From assembly GCA_016202305.1 (NCBI GenBank), contig JACQPB010000005.1, positions 1 through 53,302 of the forward strand: 53,302 nt of DNA. The letters run 5' to 3'. Below are positions 40,184 to 48,501 of the stretch, piece after piece (positions within the stretch are counted from its first letter, which is position 1; every line of letters starts with the position of its first letter). Source of the DNA: Candidatus Iainarchaeum sp. Lineage in GTDB: Archaea; Iainarchaeota; Iainarchaeia; Iainarchaeales; Iainarchaeaceae. Made by a program: the position numbers and the translations under genes. The notes under the pieces were generated by a model. The model did no database searches. It saw only the letters and a list, made by a program, of their open reading frames with translations, and was not told the DNA's origin.

Positions 40184-41184
40184 ACATGCCAGGAGACGCT
40201 GCTCCATCTTCAGGTTCAGGCCTCTACCTCAAGGCAGGCATTCTGGCTGCACTGCTGCTTGCACTCTATTTCCTGCTAATTTACCTCAACATAGTATCGT
40301 GCGGCCACCTGCATCCCGTGGTCTGCGACGTTTATTATTCGGTAATTTCGGGTGGCAAGCCTAAACTGCTAATAATTTCCGGCCAGGACGGCATCGGCGA
40401 CCCCGATTATTTCTATGAGATACTGAAAGGCCCGAGGTTTTCCGCATCCGTGAGGATGCGCGAGCTTAGCGTGACCTCCCTGCCTGAACTTTTGCAGTAC
40501 CAGATGGTAATAGTGGAACGGGCGAGGACAATGAAAATAGCGGACCACAGGATGTTCCTGGATTATGCAAACCGCGGAGGCAAGATAGTGTGGATTGCGG
40601 ATGCAGGCACGATGGCTACGCCCGATGAATCCGGCAGGAACTATTTCCTGGCTTATGGCGAGAGGAAAGCGGGAGGCAGCCCTTCCTACATAGGCCCATG
40701 GGCAAGGAAAGCAGGGAGCAAGCAGGTTTCGCTGGATTACATGCTCGGCGTGGAATACCTGGCCAATTACTGTGAACTCGCATCCGATTGCGGTGCCGGC
40801 AGCCTTGTAGGGTTCATGAATTTTTCTGACACCGGCAAGCGCCAGGTTTACGGCCTCTCCCAACAGCTCCCGTTTTATGGCGACTTTTCTATAGTGAGAC
40901 CCAACGAGAATGCATACCAGTCAGGCCTAGCGTACCTTGACTATGGGACAAGCCTCGTAGCTAAGCCGCCACAGGGCCACTTCTGGCTGCAGGGCCAAAG
41001 CACGAACTTCGGGAAGGAATTCCCGATGATGGTGTCAAGCGGCTATGGCTCGAGGGTCCTCTACTATTCGTTCCCGCCGGAATACCTTGTCAGCGAAAAA
41101 ATGCCCCTTGACCCGAAAACCGGGAAGAGGATAGCATACTGGGGCATAATAGAGGACATGTATTATGGGATGCTGTACAGGTGA
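40180..41184 (+). CDS. Membrane protein with type-1 glutamine-amidotransferase-like fold
   Basis: N-terminal TM (AGILAALLLALYFLLIYLNIV), then KLLIISGQDG...LLQYQMVIVERARTMKIADHRMFLDYANRGGKIVWIADAG; ATGA overlap with the upstream gene. Confidence 0.68.
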   Translation: MNMPGDAAPSSGSGLYLKAGILAALLLALYFLLIYLNIVSCGHLHPVVCDVYYSVISGGKPKLLIISGQDGIGDPDYFYEILKGPRFSASVRMRELSVTSLPELLQYQMVIVERARTMKIADHRMFLDYANRGGKIVWIADAGTMATPDESGRNYFLAYGERKAGGSPSYIGPWARKAGSKQVSLDYMLGVEYLANYCELASDCGAGSLVGFMNFSDTGKRQVYGLSQQLPFYGDFSIVRPNENAYQSGLAYLDYGTSLVAKPPQGHFWLQGQSTNFGKEFPMMVSSGYGSRVLYYSFPPEYLVSEKMPLDPKTGKRIAYWGIIEDMYYGMLYR

Positions 41185-41231
41185 AGTGCCTTTGGATCAA
41201 TGCCACACACTGCGTTTTTCCCATTGAGGAC

Positions 41232-41723
41232 TCACAACAAACGTTTTCTTCGACGAGCCAAATCAAGCCACTCTGACCTTACTTCTACTGACTGTCTAGT
41301 GGGTGAATGTAAGAGAAGATTATATTTTTTCAATCTATTCACCATGCGCTTACCTTTACCGTATATAACTCGGTACTCAAATTTTGTTGCGCCTTTCAGC
41401 ACTAAATCGTCCAGCAAAAATACTCCGGGAGGAACTTCAAACTCTTTCACAAACCGCTTTAAAATAGAAACATTTGCAAAGGAAATAATGCCATCAATAA
41501 GAATCGAGTCCGAAAATTTCCTGTACACGCAAGCTGAAACTAAAGTGTTTCCGAGGGCAATTCCAAAGGCTTGTTGTTCGCGTCCAAACGCCGAAGCAGC
41601 TGTAGTCGAACTATCCATAAAAAAATGGTCTGGAAGTTGTGACTTGAACTGGCCCTTTAGGTCTTCTTGCGTAACTCGCCTGAAAACATTTGGTTCATTA
41701 TCCATATTCAAGAATAAAGTCAA
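41232..41723 (-). CDS. Hypothetical protein (AT-richer orphan ORF)
   Basis: 163-aa ORF, no recognised motif. Confidence 0.45.
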   Translation of the reverse strand: MTLFLNMDNEPNVFRRVTQEDLKGQFKSQLPDHFFMDSSTTAASAFGREQQAFGIALGNTLVSACVYRKFSDSILIDGIISFANVSILKRFVKEFEVPPGVFLLDDLVLKGATKFEYRVIYGKGKRMVNRLKKYNLLLHSPTRQSVEVRSEWLDLARRRKRLL

Positions 41724-41775
41724 GGCAGTTTAAATGCCTTACGAAATCCCCAAGAGCCTGAAACGCTTTTTGCCC

Positions 41776-42444
41776 TCACTTTTCGCCCGCGAGCTTCATG
41801 TAGATTATCGCGCCGAGCACTGCCCCTGCCACGGGGCCGAGGAAGTATATCCAGAGCTGCTCAATGGCCTTTCCGCCGGCGAATACAGCAGGCCCTAAGG
41901 AACGCGCAGGGTTGAGCGACGCGCCGGAATATGGTATTGCAAAAAGGTGCGCCACGAGAAGGAAAAAGCCTATCGTGAGGCCCGCGTGGCCCGAATCAGC
42001 TTTTTTCGAGGTTGCAGACAGTATGACGACCATGAAAATTGCGGTCGCGATTATTTCAACAAGTGCCGCGGAAGCTGTGCCAAATTTGCCCGCAGTAGTT
42101 GCGCCTATTGAGGCCGATTGGGCTATGGCCCATAGTGAAGCGCTCGCAAGCAGCGCACCAAGGAACTGTGCTGCAATGTAAGTGAGCACTTTCCTGCCTT
42201 CAAAGCGGCGTGATGCCCAGAGCCCTATGGTTACAGCCGGGTTGAAATGGGCGCCGCTCGACTGCCCGAACGTGTTTATCAGCGTGACAAGGACAAGTCC
42301 CGCGGTCAATGCCACTGCAATGAGGTTCAGTGCGCCGAAATCGCCGCCGGTTAGTGAAAGGCTGCCGACTATGGAAGCAGTGATTGCAAAAACCAGCACG
42401 AAAGTGCCGAAAAACTCTGAAAGGACATCTTTTCCGAGCCGCAT
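41776..42444 (-). CDS. Aquaporin/MIP family channel
   Basis: Two NPA motifs: GAHFNPAVTIG and GASLNPARSLGPA. Confidence 0.94.
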   Translation of the reverse strand: MRLGKDVLSEFFGTFVLVFAITASIVGSLSLTGGDFGALNLIAVALTAGLVLVTLINTFGQSSGAHFNPAVTIGLWASRRFEGRKVLTYIAAQFLGALLASASLWAIAQSASIGATTAGKFGTASAALVEIIATAIFMVVILSATSKKADSGHAGLTIGFFLLVAHLFAIPYSGASLNPARSLGPAVFAGGKAIEQLWIYFLGPVAGAVLGAIIYMKLAGEK

Positions 42445-42481
42445 AAGTTCACACCTTACTATTCATACCGCCAAAAGTGAT

Positions 42482-43258
42482 TCATGGGCAACTGCCTGAA
42501 ACTCCTCCACCCTTCTCGAATTCGGCCGTGGAAAGCGTATATGTTTTCTCTACATATTGCTTGTTCCCGAAATCAATCTTGATTGTAGGCTTCGAGGGGC
42601 CATTGCCCAAAAACAGGAATGGTGGAGGCTCAACCCCCGGTATCTTGCTTATATAAAAATCAGTGTATGCCTGGCCTGCCTTGATGGTGAAGCTCTTAGT
42701 GGCATTACTGGTTATCTTGTCCGAAACCGAGCCGACGCTTGAAGATACGGTCAATATTCCATTGACCTCATAATCCGACGAGCCAGAATTCTTGAACTCT
42801 ATGTATTTGATGCCGAGGCCTTTCTTTCCTCCTTTTGTTATGCACTGGTAAAGCATGCTGCTTTCCACGATTGATATGTCAGGAGCCGCCTTGATTTCAG
42901 GAGGCTTGTCCTCGCACTTGCATGACTTGCACAGCTGGCTGGCAGAGCACTCCGAATCGGCCTCGCACGCTTCCCCCGTTTCCTTCACCTTGTTCCCGCA
43001 CACCGGGGCGGCCGGCTCTTTCTGGGAATTGGCATCCGCATTGGCGTTCGAATCCGCGCCGGAAACGGAATTGGAATCCTTGAGCTTGTTGGCATCAACC
43101 ACCACGGAATTGATTGCAGGGGTGTCGTCAGAGTTAGTGTCAGAATTGCCTGATGCAAGGAAAACGAATCCCGTGATTGCGACAAGCCCTATGAATGCCA
43201 CCACGAGGAAAATGAGAGCTGCGACAAGGGTCGCGGCAATGATTTTGTCTTTTTCCAT
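42482..43258 (-). CDS. Hypothetical membrane-anchored protein with Asn/Asp/Ser-rich linker and Cys-rich module
   Basis: N-terminal TM; SNANADANS linker; CGNKVKETGEACEADSECSASQLCKSCKC. Confidence 0.6.
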   Translation of the reverse strand: MEKDKIIAATLVAALIFLVVAFIGLVAITGFVFLASGNSDTNSDDTPAINSVVVDANKLKDSNSVSGADSNANADANSQKEPAAPVCGNKVKETGEACEADSECSASQLCKSCKCEDKPPEIKAAPDISIVESSMLYQCITKGGKKGLGIKYIEFKNSGSSDYEVNGILTVSSSVGSVSDKITSNATKSFTIKAGQAYTDFYISKIPGVEPPPFLFLGNGPSKPTIKIDFGNKQYVEKTYTLSTAEFEKGGGVSGSCP

Positions 43259-43363
43259 ATTACTAAAAATAGGCCAGAAAAGGTATTTAAACGAATTCTA
43301 TAATGTGCTGAGGCATCCTTAAATGCTTTGGGCCGCATAATCATTTCGGTAGATGCAAATGCT

Positions 43364-43484
43364 GCCCCTGTAGTATAGCCAGGACAGAATGCGGGCTTCC
43401 GGCCAACCTCATCGGCTAAAAAGAAAGGAAAGGTTTAAGGTTGGGAAAGAGCCTGAGACCCCGGTTCAAATCCGGGCAGGGGCG
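43364..43484 (+). tRNA. tRNA-Arg(CCG) with a 47-nt archaeal intron (43403-43449)
   Basis: Acceptor GCCCCTG/CAGGGGC; T arm CCCGGTTCAAATCCGGG; anticodon arm CGGGC-TTCCGG^A-GCCTG; canonical 37/38 BHB with bulges GG^C and AG^A around helix TTCC/GGAA; intron helix CAACCT/AGGTTG. Confidence 0.9.
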
Positions 43485-43540
43485 AAATGAAAATTCCCGC
43501 AATGGAAGGTTAAAAAAACCGGTCCAATCATTTATTCTGC

Positions 43541-44476
43541 ATGGACCTGGCCCTTTCGCTGCTGGCTGTCATGGGCCTCGCTCTTTTCGAGATAATCACG
43601 TCAGTCGACAATGCCGTAATCAATGCCGATGTCCTGCGCACGATGTCTGAGCGCGCGAGGAAATGGTTCCTCATCTGGGGCCTGCTCTTCGCGGTCTTTG
43701 TGGTGAGGGGCATCCTGCCTTTCGTCATTTTCTGGCTCGCCAATCCCGGCATCGGGCCAGTGGAGGCCCTAACCGCTACCTTCAGCTCCGACCCTAAGGT
43801 CATGGAGTCCATTGAGCTTTCAAGGCCGATACTGCTACTTGCTGGCGGGGTGTTCCTTGTTTTCCTTTTCCTTCATTGGCTTTTCCTTGAGCCGAAGAAT
43901 TTCGGCTTGAGGGGCGAGGCCCGCATACAGAAGTACGGGATATGGTTCTTTGCCATAGTTTCCGTGCTGCTTGCCGCCATTGTCTGGATGTCAATAAACC
44001 GCGACCCCATGCTTGCGTTCGGCGCTGTTGTGGGCTCCACGGCATTCTTCATTGTGCATGGATTCAAGGAGAATGCGGCGGAGCAGGAAAAGAAGCTCAT
44101 GCACGGCCACCCGATGAGCGATTTCAGCAAAATCCTATACCTAGAGATAATAGACACGACGTTCTCGATTGACGGCGTGATAGGCGCATTCGCTTTCACG
44201 ATGTCTGTACCGCTCATACTCATTGGGAATGGCCTCGGTGCTTTCGTTGTAAGGGAGCTCACCATACACAACATCGAGAAGGTGAAGAAGTACAGGTACC
44301 TCAAGAACGGGGCCATGTACTCGGTGTTTTTCCTCGGGGCGATAATGCTCCTTTCAGGGTTCGGCATGCACATACCCGAATTCATCTCGCCAATAGTCAC
44401 GTTCGCTGTCATCGGCTATTTTTTCGTGAAGTCAAAGCGCGAGCTGGAGAGGGAAGCGGAATCAGGCGCAAGATGA
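43541..44476 (+). CDS. TerC/DUF475-type integral membrane protein
   Basis: EIITSVDNAVINADVL and EIIDTTFSIDGVIGAFAFT motifs. Confidence 0.86.
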   Translation: MDLALSLLAVMGLALFEIITSVDNAVINADVLRTMSERARKWFLIWGLLFAVFVVRGILPFVIFWLANPGIGPVEALTATFSSDPKVMESIELSRPILLLAGGVFLVFLFLHWLFLEPKNFGLRGEARIQKYGIWFFAIVSVLLAAIVWMSINRDPMLAFGAVVGSTAFFIVHGFKENAAEQEKKLMHGHPMSDFSKILYLEIIDTTFSIDGVIGAFAFTMSVPLILIGNGLGAFVVRELTIHNIEKVKKYRYLKNGAMYSVFFLGAIMLLSGFGMHIPEFISPIVTFAVIGYFFVKSKRELEREAESGAR

Positions 44477-44540
44477 GAACACCGTGAAAAACCAAGGCCG
44501 TAATAGTTTAAATTCGCCTTTGACGATTAATTGTACAGTT

Positions 44541-45131
44541 ATGCCAATTGAAACGCTAGATGAAATAGTGGTTCCTGCGCCCAATCCACAAAGGCCGGAG
44601 GATGCCAGAAAGCAGGCATTGGAAGCCTTGAACTTGGCATTTGAACTTGCCGGAAGGAAGGTTGGCCTCATTAATTTATCCCAGATTCATTTGAAATTTC
44701 ACCGGCATTTTACGAGAGAGAACATAGCCGCTCTGGGAAAAAAATATCAGGTACAGCACGGAGTCTCACTGGGGCTATTTGGGAAAAAAGGGATGATAGC
44801 CCAATTGGAGTACATGGAAATCGGGGTAAGGGAATTCTTGCAGGAGCTTTCACGGGCAAATGCAGGCAAAAAAGTTGCCGCTCTTGTGGTAAACACTGTA
44901 ATGCCCAACATTGTCAGAAGCCTAGGGTCCCGCGGAGCAAGAATGGGGGAGCTTTCCCCGGCAGGCGCCCTCAAAATTTTTGAAAAAGTCAATAGTGAAA
45001 TGGGCCACCCGGTAGCAGTTATAGCTTCAGACCTTAGACACTTGGGAAAGCTGACCGGAAAGGCTCCACGGCTCAGCGTAAGAAGCCGGACCAATATCCT
45101 GAGAACCATGAGGCACTCGCCTCCGAGATGA
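44541..45131 (+). CDS. Hypothetical protein
   Basis: ORF with ATG 44541; no recognised family. Confidence 0.5.
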   Translation: MPIETLDEIVVPAPNPQRPEDARKQALEALNLAFELAGRKVGLINLSQIHLKFHRHFTRENIAALGKKYQVQHGVSLGLFGKKGMIAQLEYMEIGVREFLQELSRANAGKKVAALVVNTVMPNIVRSLGSRGARMGELSPAGALKIFEKVNSEMGHPVAVIASDLRHLGKLTGKAPRLSVRSRTNILRTMRHSPPR

Positions 45132-45133
45132 GT

Positions 45134-46189
45134 CTAATCCTCCATTATTTCTTCCCTGACCCTCTCAAGCATTTTCTGCAAAAAATAAAGGTTATGGTAG
45201 CTCAGGTATTTTCCCGCATTCTCCTCTTTCGTGCGGAATAGATGGTGGATATAGGCCCGGGAATGGTTTGCGCATACCTGGCAGTCGCATGCGCTGTCCA
45301 GCGGCCCAATGTCTGCCCTGAATTTCGCGGAGTCAATGTTGATGTTGCCTGCCGAGGTGAATGCCCCGCCGTGCCTTGCCGTGCGCGTGGCGAAGCAGGA
45401 GTCGAAGCAGTCGATTCCGGCTGCAATGGCGCGCCTGAGCTCCTGTTCGTCCCCGACACCCATCATGTAGCGCGGCTTTTCCTCCGGCAGGAAAGGGAGC
45501 GCTGCTTCGGCCGCTGGGAATGTCTTCTCCTTCGGCTCGCCTATCACGAGGCCGCCTATGGCATAGCCGTCGAAATCGAGCGAGGTTATTTCCCTCGCGC
45601 TCTTTGCCCGGAGCTTCGCGTCCGTTCCGCCCTGGCATATGCCGAAAAGCATCTGTTTCCTGTTCGAGTGCGCCTCCCGGCACCTTTTTGCCCAGAGAGT
45701 GGTCCTCGCGACGGCCTCAGCCAGCCTTCCGGCGCCTTCATTCGCGCGTGGAACATCATCAAGGCACATTGCCACGTCACTGCAGAGCGCATTCTGTATG
45801 CTTATGGACTCTTCAGGGGTGAAGAGTGCCTGCCTGCCGGTGAAAGGGTTCCTGAACTGCACGCCCTCATCGCTGAGGCCGAGGCAGAATTCCCTGCTGA
45901 GCACCTGGAACCCGCCGGAATCTGTGAAGAGGCCCCTGCCCCACTGCATGAACCTGTGCAGGCCGCCATGCTTCGCTATGATTCCTGTTCCGGGCCTCAT
46001 CGAGAGTATGAATGCATTGGCAATGATGCACTCTATCCCCGCGGAAGAAACCTCCTCCATTGACAGCAGCTTTACCGACCCTTTCGTGGCCACGGGCATC
46101 AGGAAAGGAGTCTTCACGCGGCCATGGGAAGTCATCAGGGTGCCTGCGCGCGCCTTCCCGCTGACGGCCTCCAGCCTGAATCCGGACAT
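45134..46189 (-). CDS. tgt: tRNA-guanine transglycosylase, bacterial-type
   Basis: FTDSGGFQVLS, MLFGICQGG, GGLVIGEPKE, Zn motif CDCQVCANHSRAYIHHLFRTKE...H; about 350 aa. Confidence 0.9.
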   Translation of the reverse strand: MSGFRLEAVSGKARAGTLMTSHGRVKTPFLMPVATKGSVKLLSMEEVSSAGIECIIANAFILSMRPGTGIIAKHGGLHRFMQWGRGLFTDSGGFQVLSREFCLGLSDEGVQFRNPFTGRQALFTPEESISIQNALCSDVAMCLDDVPRANEGAGRLAEAVARTTLWAKRCREAHSNRKQMLFGICQGGTDAKLRAKSAREITSLDFDGYAIGGLVIGEPKEKTFPAAEAALPFLPEEKPRYMMGVGDEQELRRAIAAGIDCFDSCFATRTARHGGAFTSAGNINIDSAKFRADIGPLDSACDCQVCANHSRAYIHHLFRTKEENAGKYLSYHNLYFLQKMLERVREEIMED

Positions 46190-46283
46190 GATTTACGTTT
46201 GCTGCATTGGGGTTTTAAGGTTTGCCCGGGGAATTTTTCAATGCAGGTCAACGATTAAAAACCCGCCCATATAATATTATTGT

Positions 46284-47687
46284 ATGGCCATGGAAATACT
46301 TTTCTCGGATGATTCCAATGGCATGCTCTCCGTGCAGTTCATGAATGAGGGAGACAAGAGGCCATTCAATTCCATGCCTGAATCCTTCACTGGAAAGAAG
46401 CTCGAGACCTTTTACCTGCCTGAAAAGGGCATTCTAGTCATAGGCCTAGGCAAGAAGGATGACTTCAAGGCAGATTACTATAGGCGGGCAGCCGCGAAGG
46501 CGGCAAAGCTCGCTTCATCCTACAAGATTCATGGCGTCGGTTTCGCGGCGGATTCGCTTTCCGAAAACGATGCAATTGCCATTGTGGAGGGCATGCTTCT
46601 TGGCAACTATTCTTTCGACAAGTACAAGTCTGATGACGGAAAGTTTTTCCGCGTCAGAAAAATCGCGCTCCCGACTTATGCCAAGAAGTACCACGAGTCT
46701 GTGCAGGCCGTGGCCAAGGTATGCACCAACGTGCACATGGTGCGCGACCTCGTTTCCGACAACAGTGATGTAGTGACCCCGGATTTCCTTGAGAAGACCG
46801 CAAGGGCAATTGCGAAGAAAAACCGGCTGCACATCACGGTGCTCCACGAAAAGGAGCTGAAAAGGCTCGGCATGAACCTGATTCTTGCGGTAGGCCAAGC
46901 CTCCGCCCAATCGCCCCGCATCATAGTGCTGGAGTACCATGGCAGCGAGTCCTCGCATGAAAAAGTCATGCTGGTAGGCAAGGGCATATGCTTCGACACC
47001 GGCGGCCTCGACATCAAGCCGCGCGACTCGATGCTTGATATGCGCATGGACATGGCCGGCGCGGCAACTGTTCTGGGCATAATGAAGAGTGCCGCAGAGC
47101 TCGGGCTCAGGAAGAACATCGTGGGCCTGCTTGCCGTCACCGAGAACCTCATAGGCGAGAAGGCCTACAGGCCTAAGGACATAATACGCGCTTATTCCGG
47201 CCTGACAGTTGAAAATTTCGACACCGATGCAGAGGGAAGGCTCGTGCTCGCTGACACGCTCAGTTACGGGGCCAGGAAGTTCAATCCGAAGCTCATTGTT
47301 GAATTCTCCACACTAACAGGCTCCATAGTGGGCACATTCGGCAGCCATGTAGCGGGAATGTTCGGCACAGGGAACGCGGCCGAGTACAAAAAGAAAATGT
47401 ATGACGCAGGGATGCAGACCTACGAGCGCGTCTGGGAGCTTCCGCTCTTCGAGGAATACCTCGACGAAACCGCTGGTGATCGCTCGGATTTGCGCTCGCT
47501 GGGGAAGACAAGGTATAATGGGGCAATCTTCGGTGCGGCATTCCTCACCAAATTCGTCGGGGACAGGCCATTCATACACATTGACGTGGCCGGCACGGCC
47601 ATGATAGACGAAGCCAAGGATTACATGCCGAAGGACGGCACCGGCTTCGGCGTGCGGCTTGCAATAGAGTTTTTGAAGAAGGTGTGA
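46284..47687 (+). CDS. pepA: M17 leucyl aminopeptidase
   Basis: VGKGICFDTGGLDIKP, NFDTDAEGRLVLADTLSYG. Confidence 0.93.
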   Translation: MAMEILFSDDSNGMLSVQFMNEGDKRPFNSMPESFTGKKLETFYLPEKGILVIGLGKKDDFKADYYRRAAAKAAKLASSYKIHGVGFAADSLSENDAIAIVEGMLLGNYSFDKYKSDDGKFFRVRKIALPTYAKKYHESVQAVAKVCTNVHMVRDLVSDNSDVVTPDFLEKTARAIAKKNRLHITVLHEKELKRLGMNLILAVGQASAQSPRIIVLEYHGSESSHEKVMLVGKGICFDTGGLDIKPRDSMLDMRMDMAGAATVLGIMKSAAELGLRKNIVGLLAVTENLIGEKAYRPKDIIRAYSGLTVENFDTDAEGRLVLADTLSYGARKFNPKLIVEFSTLTGSIVGTFGSHVAGMFGTGNAAEYKKKMYDAGMQTYERVWELPLFEEYLDETAGDRSDLRSLGKTRYNGAIFGAAFLTKFVGDRPFIHIDVAGTAMIDEAKDYMPKDGTGFGVRLAIEFLKKV

Positions 47688-47763
47688 AGACTCTGCAAAA
47701 TCCTGGAAAGCGACATTAACAGGAACACTTGTTTTATAAAACTTTAATCCTCATTTTGGAAAC

Positions 47764-48171
47764 ATGCCAAGAAAAATTTTCGTGAACCTGCCAGTGAAAG
47801 ACCTCGACAAAACGAAGGTTTTCTTCGCAAAACTGGGGTTCTCATTCAACACACAGTTCACTGATAGCAACGCTGCATGCATGATTGTTTCGGATGACAT
47901 ATCCGTGATGCTCCTAGTGGAGAAATTCTTCAAGACTTTCACCAAAAAGGAAATCTGCGATGCCAAGAGAAGCACGGAAGTGCTGCTGGCCCTTAACGTG
48001 GAAGACAGGGCGAAGGTGGATGAAACGATAAAGCTCGCTCTTGCTGCAGGAGGAAAAGAGGCGAGGGAGCCACAGGAGCACGGCTGGATGTACGGGAGAA
48101 GCTTCGAGGACCTCGACGGCCACATATGGGAAATCTTCTGGATGGACGAAGGCGCGATGAACAAAAAATGA
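47764..48171 (+). CDS. VOC (glyoxalase-like) family protein
   Basis: KIFVNLPVKDLDKTKVFFAKLGFSFN...FEDLDGHIWEIFWMD. Confidence 0.85.
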   Translation: MPRKIFVNLPVKDLDKTKVFFAKLGFSFNTQFTDSNAACMIVSDDISVMLLVEKFFKTFTKKEICDAKRSTEVLLALNVEDRAKVDETIKLALAAGGKEAREPQEHGWMYGRSFEDLDGHIWEIFWMDEGAMNKK

Positions 48172-48204
48172 AAAATGAAATTTCTCTGGAATAAGAATAA
48201 TGCA

Positions 48205-48497
48205 TCAGGCATTCTTGGCAATTTTCTGCATCTTTTCCATCAACTCTTTTGTGGCCCAGTCTTCACCCTGATGCCTTTGAGGTGCCTGTCGTTGCTCCAG
48301 AGGTCTGTGCCAGCAGTTTCATGGGAGAGCTCCTCGAAATGTTTTAGCATTTCCCTGTTAACCCTGCCCGCAATCCCTTTTATGTCCTTTTCAGTTAGCC
48401 TACTGCCTGAGACAATATTTTCAGCCTCTCCACGGTCTTCAAGCTGCTGGCTAATTGCAGACTGTGCGACTTCCGACTCTTTTTTATTTCGAATCAT
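48205..48497 (-). CDS. Small hypothetical protein, apparently frameshifted near its C-terminus
   Basis: Track ORF 48240..48497; an adjacent frame continues as HQGEDWATKELMEKMQKIAKNA* ending at 48205. Confidence 0.45.
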
Positions 48498-48501
48498 TCA
48501 A

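Noticed and set aside
45242-46063. 273-aa plus-strand ORF opposite tgt
   Set aside because: Antisense shadow of tgt.
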